Of a stretch of DNA of 64,000 nucleotides, positions 37,020-48,620 are shown piece by piece; the first letter of the stretch is position 1, and the number at the start of each line of letters is the position of its first letter. The stretch is from Apiospora phragmitis (lineage: Eukaryota; Ascomycota; Sordariomycetes; Amphisphaeriales; Apiosporaceae). The notes under the pieces were generated by a model, which saw only the letters and a program-made list of their open reading frames with translations, was not told the DNA's origin and did not search any database. The stretch is taken from the NCBI GenBank assembly GCA_038363925.1, contig JAQQWL010000002.1, forward strand, positions 2,666,001-2,730,000, given 5' to 3'. The position numbers and the translations under genes were made by a program.

Positions 37020-38879
37020 ACATATCCTACAAGCGAATGTCCCACATAAGCGAATGTCTCACTTTCATAAATTTCCTTATAGCTTCAACCTTTTTTTATA
37101 TTCTTTTACGTCCGAAAATATTATAACTTTAAAAAGAAAATAATATAATTTTAATATTTTAAACGCTCTAAAAAAACTTAATTTTAAGCGTACGAAAAGC
37201 TGTATTAATCTATTACGTTTTATTAAAAACCTTATAACGTAAACGAAATAATTAACCTATATAACGTAAAATACTTACGAATTCTCGAAAGCTTTTAAAT
37301 TCCGAAAAAATATAATTATTTAATATATTATTAATTTAAATACGCGATCGTTTTTTCCCTAATTAAATAATATAAAAGATATAGCGAATCGATTATTTAA
37401 TTTATATAACGCAGGATACGTCGGCGTTAATTAAGCCTTTAATTTTATATAATGATAATTAAACCTCCGGACGCGTTTTAACCGAAGAATCGATTATTAA
37501 AAAGTCCTTTATAAAGATCCCGACGCGTATTACGCGTAGTTTACCTTCGTACGGAATATAATTTATAAATACGGGATTTAAAAAGAGGATATTTATAACT
37601 TCGACGAGACCGGCTTTTTTATAAGTTAAATCTTATCCGAAATAATTATAACCATTTTTAATTAATGCGGAAAGCTTAAAATAATATAATAAAAAAACCG
37701 GGAATAAGTTATAATTATTTAAGGCGTCGGATTACACGGTTACGCCATCCCTCCGTATATTATCTTTACCGGGAAAACGCACCTCTTTTTTTAATACGAA
37801 AATAACTTATTATTAAAGGATTAAGTAATCGTAATTATTAAAAATAATTAAATTACGAATAAAAAAGGCGAGGACTAGATTTAACACTTTAATTAATATA
37901 TTAAGTCTTATATAAAGGGTCGTTATCGCTTTTTAGTCCTAAACGGCCACGAAAGCCACTACTCGATAACTTTCGAGCTTTATTATAAAAAAAACTCGAT
38001 TATTATATTTTATATACCTTCTTATTTATTATATAAACTCTAGCCTTTTAATATCGGCTGTTTTTATATATTAAAAAAAGTGTACGGGAAAGAAATTAAA
38101 TATTTTATACGGGCGTATATTACTTATATTTTAAAGGAGGACTTCTTACTAGCGTTTTTAAAAGCGTTCCAGGCGACTTTTACCGTTTCGAATATACGAA
38201 GAGGCTTTTAAAGGATAGGACTCGTCCCGTATAATTTGGAATATATTATTTTATAATTAGATATAAAGCTACGTATTTTAATACTTCCGGGGACGTTTTC
38301 CGGCCTACTTATTCCTTAAAAATTAAAAACCTTAAATAACCCGATTAAAGCCTAATCCTAAACCGAATATATTCGAAACCGTATTATACGGTATTAAAAT
38401 AACTTTTCGATATTTATTTTAATTAGCCTTAATTAGATTATAAAGGTTATAACGTATATTATATACCGAGTTACTCTTTTAAAAAGTAAAAACGCGATAC
38501 TTTGAAAAGTAAATAAAATACTTAGCCGGCGCCGCCGTACGAAAAAGAAACGGCTATAAAATAAAGGATCACTTCGTATATAAGCTAGAAAAGACCTGTA
38601 GTTTTAAAGGGACGTTAATAAATAGTTATAAAACGAATCGCGTTAAAAGAGTAATTGTACGAGGACGTTTAAAACACGTTTATAACGCTATAAAATCTAC
38701 GGAGAGCCCGGGTATAATACGCGTATTTATTAAAATAATATAGAAGTATCTAGAAATAAGGATTTTAATTAATTTTAATATATTAAATACGTTATAATAA
38801 AATTAATTTATATTTTATTAAAAAGGGTATAAAAGAATAGGATATTCGCTTATATAAGATATTCGCTTATGAGATACGT
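37020..38879 (+). mobile_element. Fot1/pogo-type DNA transposon nested in another (1.86 kb)
   Basis: Terminal inverted repeats of about 40-45 bp, each with two AAGCGAATRTC units, lie at 37,020-37,064 and 38,835-38,879, flanked by TA at 37,018-37,019 and 38,880-38,881. The length of 1,860 bp is typical of Fot1-like elements. The plus-strand transposase carries YNFDETGFF near 37,590, the NGHESHYS block near 37,940 and PFNIGCF near 38,050, as in DDE_1 transposases. The Asp of the usual D-G-H block reads Asn, a RIP-type change of a catalytic residue. Stops are frequent, so it is inactive. Confidence 0.85.
37440..38420 (+). pseudogene. Decayed Fot1-type transposase (DDE_1 superfamily)
   Basis: This frame shows the first catalytic Asp in FDETG, a GKTHLFF-like segment near 37,775, the NGHESH block with the second acidic residue lost, and FLLAFLKAFQATF near 38,140. 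The order and spacing match pogo/Fot1 transposases that cut and paste at TA. Several in-frame stops from C-to-T changes break it. Confidence 0.75.
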
Positions 38880-39275
38880 TAGTATAAAACTTAACCTAGT
38901 TTAATTAACGGTTTAATATATTAATTCGTTTTTTAAAAATAGTAATAAAACCTGCTAGTTTTTATTAAACTTATTTTTAATAGGTATACTAGCGAAATGG
39001 CGTTAGATATACGATCAGGGGGCTAATTATTTACGGGCGGATTTATAAGTAGCTGCTTCGAGCTTTACGTCGCGCACGGCAGCCTATACACGCTTTTAAA
39101 AATCGAACGAAGATATCGTTATAAAGAATAGAAATAGACGAGAAAAATAAGGGTAATAATTACTTTAAAAAATAAAAGGTGATAATTAAATTAAAAAGTC
39201 TTTTAATTAAGATGCACGGTAAAAAGACGCGTTCGTAGGGTAAAACGCGGTGGCTTATAAGGGGGTGCTTTAGCT

Positions 39276-42200
39276 TATATAATAATAAAAACGTATGAAA
39301 AAAAGTTACGAATTTTTTAATTAATATCGAAAAACGTTATAAAATATAATATAATTTTAAAAATACTTTAATTATAGGTAAATAGTTTTAAAATTATTTA
39401 AAAATAAGTTAATTTTAATAAAATGTATTAAAAAACGGTTAAATTAATAAATAACGGTTTAAAAAATGACTTTTTAATAAATTTAAAGTATTTAAAATAT
39501 ATATTATTATTAAAAAACTTAAATTAAACGTTATAACGATTATATTAAAAAAGTATTAGTAATTTAAAACTTTTTTTAATAAAAAACTAAAAATAAGCTC
39601 ACCGTTTTATATATAATAAAATTATAAAATACCTTTTAAAAATAAAAAAGAACCCTTATTTAAATTTATATATAAATTTAATTAAGAGTATGAATAAAGT
39701 TTTAAAAAATATATTACGGAAATCCTTAAAAAAGGAGTTATATAACTATTTATATTATTAATAAGCTTTTTTATCCTTTTCGTTTTAAAAAAAAAGCAAG
39801 GACGAGAAACTTAAGTAGCGTATATATATCGCTTATTAAAAGCTTAACGAAATTATTATTAAAAACCGGTACTTTTTACCTTTAATTAACGATTTATAAA
39901 ATAAACTATTATATATTAAAATATTTATAACGCTTAACCTCTTTAACGCGTATAATTTAATCCGGATTAAAGAAGGAAAAAAATAAAAAACCGCGTTTTA
40001 AACTAAATATAAATATTTTAAATATTAAATTATACCGTTTAATTTAATTAATATACCGGCTAATTTTTAAATAATAATTAATTATATTTTATACGAATAC
40101 CTCGATAAGTTTATTATAATATATTTCGATAATATTTTAATTTATTATGAAATAAAGAATAATATAAAAAATAAATAAAACTAATATTTTAAACGTTATA
40201 AAACGTTAATTTAATAATTAATTTTAAAAAACCGAATTTTATTAATAATTAATTATATTTATAAAATACGTAATGTTTTTCGAAAAAATCCGGATAAAAC
40301 TTTTAAAAATTTTAATAATTAAAAAGTAATTTATACCTATAAATATTATAAAAGTTAGATTTTTTTTAAAATTAATTAATTATTACCGGATTTTTTTCTT
40401 TAAATTCAATAAAATAGCGATATTTTTAACGAACTTAATAAAAAAGGATAAATTATTTTAATAAACGAAAAAAAGCCGAAGCTTTTTATAGTATTAAAAA
40501 GTTAAATCTTAACGAACTAATATTTTATAAAATAAACTTTATTAAACTTTTTTAAATTAAAACCGACGTATTTAATTATACGATCGGAAAGTAGCTAAAT
40601 TAACGAAATAAAGACGGAAGATCGCACTTTATCGTTTTTTTTTAAAAAAATTTAAATACATTAAAACTTAATTATTAAATATATAATAAAGAATTAATAA
40701 TTATTATTAAAACTTGTTAAAATAAAAATATTATTTTAACGAAATAATAAAATTAATAAGAATTTATACCGATTATAAAAACTTTATAACGTTTATTATT
40801 ATTAAAAAATTAAATAAATAATAAATATAATAATTTAAATTCTTATTAAAATTTAACCTTATTATTATTTATTATAAAAATAGCGAGAACGGTCGCGTTA
40901 ATATATTAAACCGACGATTAAACTATTAAAAAAAGTTTTACTAGAAATATAAATTATTTTAATTTATAATTAAAACGGTAACCTTATATTATTATAATAA
41001 TTAAATATTATAAGCTACGTTTAATATAATAATAATTAAGTTATTATAATTTTAATAATTTAATTAAACCCTTAATCCCGTTAATTACATTAGGGATTAC
41101 CTCGAAAATTAAAACGGTCTTATTTTTTATTAAAATAAAATCTATATTTTTAAATAATATCGCGAAAACTTTATTATAAAACTCTATAAACATTTTATAT
41201 ATAAATATTAAAAGGTATTTAAAATTTAAAAACGAATTATTAATAGTTTAATTATAAAGACCTTAAATTAATCGTAATTAAAATAGTTAATAAATATAAC
41301 TTTTATAATAAAACTAAAACCGTTAAGCATCGACTATATAATTAATTATAACTAATCTTATTATTTAATAAAACGTAAAAAATAACCGCACTTAACTTTA
41401 TAATTAAACTACCTCTATTAAAAAAACCCTTAATTAAAATTAATTATAATAATATCTTAATAATTACGGATAAACTTACGAAATACACGTACTTATTACC
41501 TTATAAAAAATTTAATAATATTAATAACCTAGTTTATACGTTTCTTCGAATAATCGTTAATTAATATAAGCTATTTAAAACGATTATTTTCGACTAAGAT
41601 AAGCTATTTACCGCTAAGTTTTAAAAATCGCTTATAACGTAACTCGGCGTTAAATATAAACTACCTACGGCTTATTAATTTTAAACGAATAAATAAACCG
41701 AGCTGAAAAATTAAATATTAAAGTAATACTTATATTATTACATTAATTATAAATAAAATAATTAAATATAACTATTACTTATAACGTAATTCGTTTATAA
41801 TAACGCGAATAACGAAACTATATATATATTATTATTTCGGACGAACTACGAGTATGGCCCGGAAATTATTAAAAAACTCTAAAAAAGGAGTTAACACTAG
41901 TCGCGATTATATAAGTCGAGAAATTAAAAGAATTTTAAACTATTCTATAATAAGACCTTACCTTCTTTTAATAATAAATAAATAAATACGTTAATTAAAC
42001 TAGGTTAAAAAGATTAACCTTAAAAAAAGTATACCTCTTATAACGAAATATTAAAATTAAACGAAAAACTAGATTTTAAAAAGATTAAACTATTTAAAAT
42101 TATAAAAGTTATTTTAAAAATTAATTATTAATTATTAATATTTAAAATAATACGGTTATACCTTATATTTTATATCTTATTATTTAAACTAGCGGTTAAA

Positions 42201-42400
42201 ACATCTTAATCGATATATAATTAAAAGCTTAAATAAATTAATACGAATACGAATACGAAATTAAGAAAATTATTAATAAAAAGAAAACTAAACGAGGCCT
42301 TTAATACCTCGTTTAATAGAAAACTTACCTATTAAAAAATAATACTTATAAACTTAAAGGATATTTAATAAACGCCGCGAAAGAACTATAAGCGTTTAAG
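39276..42400 (+). pseudogene. Decayed pol (RT, RNase H, integrase, chromodomain) of the plus-strand chromovirus
   Basis: After the DNA-transposon insertion the pol reading resumes. RT is at about 40,000-40,200, with the motif Asp-Asp decayed to Asp-Asn. RNase H is near 40,765. The integrase core at about 41,400-41,870 retains GKLFTAKF-like and TELKN segments. A chromodomain follows at about 42,245-42,390. All are interrupted by stops consistent with RIP. Confidence 0.75.
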
Positions 42401-42799
42401 TAATAAGCTCCGGCACCGGACTAAAAGAATAATCCGTTACGTTTTAATTAATAACACCGAAACTACCCTAACCTTAAACGGCTAAGGCAGCCTCGGATTT
42501 CTAGCGTTCTTAATCTTCTAGCTCGTCTAAAGAACGAAAACCCCGCTGCACTAGTTTTACACCTTAAGTACGCGCTATTCCCTTCTACTTTTTGAAACGA
42601 ATTAAATAAGCCACGGCTTCGTTAATTTAACGCTATAGTTTAAAGAAATACGTCTCTATAGCCGATTCTTTACGAAAAAGGCGGTCGTACTTATCCTATA
42701 CTCGACGGAAAGAGAATAACGAAATACCGACCTTATTATAAGCGTAACTAGTACGAGTATATTTTTTATACTTATTAACACCTTTTATTATAACGTACG

Positions 42800-45700
42800 A
42801 CTACTTTTTTAAGAAATAATAAAAATCGTACTTATAATTAACTCGAAATAGTAAAATACGCGTTATTTCGTTATCGGCGCTATTATATACGAATTACGTT
42901 ATAAGTAATAGTATTACTTGGTTATTTTATTCGTAATTAATATAATAACGTAAACATTACTTTAAAATTTAGTTTATTCGCTCGGTTTATTTATTTATTT
43001 AAAGGTGGTAGGCCATGGATAGCTTATATTTCACGTCGAGTTATATTATAAGCGATTTTTAAAACTTAGCGGTAAATAGCTTATTTCGGTTAGAAATAAT
43101 CGTTTCGGGCAGCTTATATTAATTAATAATTATTCGTAAAAACGTATAAACTAGGTTATTAATATCGCTAAATTCTTTATATAATAAGAAATAGGTATAT
43201 TTCGTAAATTTATTCGTAATTATTAAGATATTATTATAGCTAATCTTAATTAAAGGTTTTTTTAATAGGGGTAGTTTAATTATAAAATCGAGTACGATTA
43301 TTTTTTACGCTTTATTTAATAGTAGGATTAGTTATAATTCTCTATATAGCCGGTATCTATTAGCTTTAGCTTTATTATAAAGGTTATATTCGCTAATAAC
43401 TTTAATTACGGCTAATTTAAGGTTCTCGTAATCGAATTATTTAATAATTCGTTTTTAGGTTTTAAATATTTTTTAGTGTTTATATATAGAATATTCGTAG
43501 AATTCCTTAATAAATGTTTTACGATATTATTTAAAAATATAGATCTTATTTTAATAAAAAACGAGGTTATCTCGTTTCTCGAATTAATCTTTAATATAAT
43601 TAATAAGATCCGGGGCTTAATTTAATTATCGAAACTTAGAAACTTAATTACTATTATATTATATAGAATTTATAGTATTTAATTATTATGACGGCGTAAG
43701 GTTGCCGTTTTAATTATAGGCTAGAATAATTCGTATTTCGGGCGGGATTTCCTCCTAATAGTCCGGTCGTCGGCTGAGTATATCGACGCGACCGTTCTTT
43801 ATTATTTTTACGGTAAATAATAATAAGGTTAAATTTTAATAAGAATTCGGACTATTATATTTATTATTTATTTAATTCTTTAATAATAATAAATATTATA
43901 AGGTTCTTATAATCGGTATGAACCTCTATTAGCTCTACCGTTTTATTAAAATAATATCTTTATTTTTTATATACTTTAATAATAGCTATTAGCTCTTTAT
44001 TATAGATTTAATAATTAATTTCTAATCTATTTAATTTTTTAAAAAAGAATATAACGAAGTGTGACTTTTTATTATCGTTTCGTTAATTTAATTACCCTCT
44101 GATCGTATAATTCGATACGTTAGTTTCGATTTTAAATAATTTAAAAAGGTCTACTACGCGAAATGTTAATTCGTTAAGGATTCGCTCCTTAATATTATAA
44201 AAGGCTTGGTTTTCCTTCTTTATTTATCGAAATAGCTCGTCCTTTTTTATTAAGTTCGTTAAAGGTATCGCTAACCTATTAAATCCGGGGATAAATATCC
44301 GGTAATAATTAGCTAATCTTAAAAAGAATTTAACTTCTATAGCGCTTATAGGCGTAGGCTATTCTCTAACTATTAAAAATTTAAAAGGTTTTATCTAGAT
44401 TTCTTTAAAAAATATTATATATTTTATAAATATAATAGATCGTTAATAAAACTCGCTTTTCTTTAAATTAATTAGTAAATTAATATCTTATAGTTTTTAA
44501 AGTATTAATTCTACGTATTCTCGGTATTACTTATTATTCTCGGAGTAAATTAAGATATTATCGAGGTATATTATAATAAATTTATTAAAATATTCTTATA
44601 AAATATAGTTAATTGTTATTTTAAATTTCGTTAATATATTAATTAAGCCGAATAATATAACTTAATATTCGAAATACTCGTATTTAGTTTAAAACGCGGT
44701 TTTTTATTTCTTTCCTTCTTTAATACGGATTAAGTTATATATATTAAAGAAATTAAATATTATAAAGATCTTAACGTATAATAACTTATTTTATAAATTA
44801 CTAATTAAAGGTAAAAAGTATCGGTTTTTAATAATAATTTCGTTAAACTTCTAGTAATTGATACATATCTACTACTTAGGTTTCTCGTTCTTACTTTTTT
44901 TCGGAACGGAAAAGTATAGGAAAACCTATTAATAATATAAATAGTTATATAACTCCTTTCTTAAGGTCTTCTATAACATACTTTTTTAAAGCTTTTTTAT
45001 ACTCTTAATTTAATTTATAAATCGGTATAAAAAAAGGTTCTTTTTTTTTAGCGGTATCTCATAATCTTACCGTATATAAAATAATAACCCGTTTTTTAAG
45101 TTTTTATTAAAAAAGGTTTTAAATTACCGGTACTTTTTTAATATAATTATTACAACTTTCGACTTAGGTTTTTTAATAACGATATATATTTTTAAAACTT
45201 TAAGTTTATTAAAAGGTTACTTTTTAAACCGTTATTTATTAATTAAACCTTTTTTTAATATATTTTATTAAAATTAGTTTATTTTTTAATTAATTTTAAA
45301 ATTATTTACCCGTAATTAAAATATTTTTAAAATTATATCGTATTTTATAACGTCCGTAATACTATACGTAATTCGTTTATAACGTTTTTTAATATTAATT
45401 AAAAAATTCGCGACTTTTTTTTATACGTTTTTATCGTTATACTTTATAAGTTTTTTATTAATAGTTTTAAATTAATATAAAACGTTTTTCTCCTATTATT
45501 TTAAAACTAAACTATTAACGATTCGTAATAAAATATAATTACTTTACGTTCCGTTATTTAATAACGTTTAAATAATAACTTTTTTTATTTCGATTATTAA
45601 TACGATATAATTATAAATATTTTAATTATCCGTTATTAAATATAAGGATTTATTATATTCCGTTAGGTATCGTCTTTTTATAACCGGCGGGAGTCGTTTC

Positions 45701-48620
45701 TTAACCGTTATAATAAGTTTCATTCGTTAATTATTTATTAATAGCGACGGGTTTATACGTACGGTATCTCGTGGTCGTATAGTAGTGGCGGTGTTTAGAA
45801 TCCTATTATTATAGCAGGTCCTTTAACCTGGGATTTCTAGGTGTCTTAAGAGCGCCGTGCGTCCGCTTTAAGCGCTCGGTAAGCTCGTAACTTTTCTTAT
45901 ACGTACTATAGGCATCTATTATTAATATAGTTCCTCTAATCCTATCCTTTTAAGTAATATTTTTAAAATTATTAAGGGGTCCTTTTAATTAATAAGTAAG
46001 CTCGGCGGGGATTAATTATAATTATTTTAACCTTTTTAATAAAATAGTCGAGGTATAGTTATTTAATAAAGTGTTTATTAATCTTTTTAAAAAACTATTC
46101 TTTTTTAAGCTTTTTTATTAAGTATTCGGTATAATTATTATAAATATAACCGATTTAAGCGAGTAAGAAGTAATTGTTATATATTAATAAAATTCTAGGA
46201 TTATTATTAACGGCGTAGTTTCTTTTTATTCCTTATTTTAATCCGTATATAATAAGTATTTACCGTAGCTTTTATAATTCGAAAAGTGCGACTCCAGGGA
46301 TCGCTAATTATCCGTTAATATTTAGGTTTCGAGGTTTCGCTACTTTTATAACGAATTTTAGCGTAAATAACTTAATAAGCCGTTTAAAGTTATTTAATCG
46401 TTGCTCGTTATAAACTAGGCGGTTTTTTAAGCCTTTATTTCCGCTATTATCCTCGTTACTTTCTTTATCGTAATTAGGTTATGATTATATTATCGCGAAG
46501 GTGCGCGTAATACTTTGCCGTTTAAAAGTTTTAAAAAATTATCCCGTCCTTTTTTTATTTATTAAATAATCGTAATAATTATCGTTATAATAAGCTATTT
46601 AAAATAAATTACTATAGGGTACGTTTAATATATTATTAGCGCTACTTTTTTTTAATAATTATAAGGGTTAATCGACCGTTAATAACGTTAATTTATTACC
46701 CGTTTAGAACTCTTTAGAAATCCTTTTTTAAGGATCGATAGTTTCGGGCGAAATATCCCTATTTTTAATAATTATAACAAATAATGTTCTACTTTTTATT
46801 ATACTTATCGTATTTAATAGCGTCGAGATCTATAAGTCCGCTATAATAACTATACGCCGTATTATTTCTTAACGGTATATTATTATAATAATATAATTAT
46901 TTTATATTAATTTAAACTTAATTAATTTATTATTATTATTAGCCCTATTTCTCGCGGCGTTGTTTATATATATAAGTATTAATTTTAATAATAAGCTCTA
47001 TATATAAAAAGAAATTATTAAGGGTATTAAGCTTGCTAAGTTTATTTTTAACGTTTTCTTTTAATTTTTAATAATATATTATAATTTACGTAACTTTAAT
47101 ATAATTTAATCGAGTTATGATACTTCCGAATTCGACGGTATAAAAAGCGGCTAATCTTTTTTATTTAAAAGTTTCTAAATCTTTTTTTATTTATCGCTTT
47201 TCGTCAAGGTTTTAAAAAAAAAATTTAAAAACTTATTCGAAATTATTATAACTTTTAAAAATTTATTATACCTTTACGCGGTATAATTTAACTTATTAAT
47301 TATTCTTTATTAGTTTATTTAAGTAAGGTTTAAATTAAAGGAGTACTTTATTTTTAAAAAACGAGGCGGTATAAATAATTCGTTAAATAATATCTTAGAA
47401 CGTCTTCTTATAAAACCGTTAATAAGCCTTAACTTAAATAAGAAATCCGCGGAGGTTCTTATTTATTTTATTAAAAATTATTAGGGTACTAATCTTCATA
47501 CCTCCTTTAAAAGTAATAAGGGTTTAAATAATATTAGCGGCGGTATAGAGGAGGCGTACTTCCTCGCGTAGCTCGTCGATATTTAATATTTATCTTAAAA
47601 CGTTCTTAACGAGGAGTTCGTTACGTTCTTTCTTAAGTTTAATATAATAATATTAATAATTAATATTCTCTTATTTAAATTCTTTAATTCGTTTAGCTAA
47701 TATTTATTAAGTAAAGCCGTTATCGCTATTATTACTATTCACCTCTATAACGAGATCTCGATAAGAGGTGCTTATAATAATAGGGGGGCCTTCTCGTAAC
47801 GAGGGGTATTATTAAGTCTAGGCATAAATATAATTCTTATAAGTATTATTATTTAAAGGTTTAAGTAATAATTCGTAAAAATAAAAGTAATTAAAATATA
47901 ACGAACGCTATTTAAATTTTAAAAGAAACTTAATAAAATATACTAGGGTTTATATTTAATAATACGAGAGAATATTTAAATATACGATAAAAATCCGCTT
48001 TTATTAATATAATATATAATAACCGTAAAAATAAGGGTAATTAAAGTATATAAATTTTAAAAGTATTTATAATAAAGTTATTAAAGCTATTTATTTTATT
48101 AATAAATTAAATTAATATTTAAATTAATTATTAAAATAAAAAGTATTTATATAAAATATATAAGGGACGTTTATTATTATATATTTAATCCTTTCTTTAC
48201 TAATATAAGTACTACTTTATAACTGCTTAATCGTGATTAATATTACTTAATATTACTTCGCTAAGTATTATTCAATAACTCGCTAGGGCTCCACTACGCG
48301 GCGTCTTTATCTCGTATCTTTACGTAACCGAGTATTACTTCGTCGTGGCTATTCATCCCTAGCTATTCATCTCGTGCTATTCTTTAAATACTAATTTAAA
48401 ATAGCTATACTATTTTCGGTCGTCGTGATATTAATTATTATAATTAATAGGCTCCGATATTTTTAATGGTTTTTTATTAATAAATAAGCCTTACTAATAA
48501 GTAGGCTCGTAGGGTAGTTTTCGTAATTAGTGTAGCTAGTTAAATTAATAAACGCCTCGGGTTATCCTGGCGCCGTTTCCGGGGTAGGGCTGGTCGTATA
48601 AGTTAGGCCCGTTCGTAACA
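42800..48620 (-). mobile_element. 3'-truncated minus-strand chromovirus with a 5' LTR
   Basis: A third chromovirus copy is read on the minus strand. Its 5' LTR is 47,897-48,620, RT motif YLDNILIYSENN at about 44,545-44,600, and integrase from about 43,100 down to 42,900. It stops near 42,800-42,815, where it meets the 3' part of the plus-strand copy tail to tail. Its 3' LTR and the end of pol are missing. The base sequence after the LTR is TTCAT, with no partner duplication found. Inactive through RIP. Confidence 0.78.
47897..48620 (-). repeat. Chromovirus LTR, divergent subfamily (724 bp)
   Basis: Its first 330 bases match the other LTRs (TATAACGAACGC start). The rest is different: it contains tcgtgattaatattactt-type units and ends GGCCCGTTCGTAACA. 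This is a separate LTR subfamily sharing one end with the others. Confidence 0.8.

Larger units (their letters stand above)
35478..39275 (-). mobile_element. Pogo/Fot1-like DNA transposon, RIP-dead, host of a nested insertion
   Basis: Terminal inverted repeats start AGCTAAAGCAC with CCCTYA following, at 35,478 and, reversed, at 39,275. TA flanks both ends, the target duplication of the Tc1/mariner-pogo superfamily. Without the nested element the length is about 1.94 kb. On the minus strand a transposase segment is readable: LSPLVIFKG at about 36,610-36,640 and KRWTSNIIALD at about 36,500-36,530, which fit the DDE_1 (pogo/Fot1) family. It sits in the pol region of the plus-strand chromovirus. 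The uninterrupted site can be seen in the other copy near 31,963. Confidence 0.78.
24228..42790 (+). mobile_element. Plus-strand Ty3/gypsy chromovirus, RIP-dead, split by three insertions
   Basis: The copy is read in four pieces: 24,228-25,098, 25,768-27,477, 35,193-35,477 and 39,276 to about 42,790, about 6.4 kb in all. A divergent LTR-like start lies at 24,228 (TATTATAACC). Two decayed CCHC zinc knuckles are at about 26,225-26,335. RT (YFDNILIYY) is at about 40,105-40,145, RNase H (YTDYKN) near 40,765, the integrase core at about 41,400-41,870 (NILIITDKLTKYTYLLPY) and a chromodomain near 42,245-42,390. This order and the chromodomain mark the chromovirus branch. The 3' LTR is missing; at about 42,790-42,815 the sequence switches into an opposite-strand copy. 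Stops and Cys-to-Tyr or Asp-to-Asn changes show that it is inactive. Confidence 0.82.
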
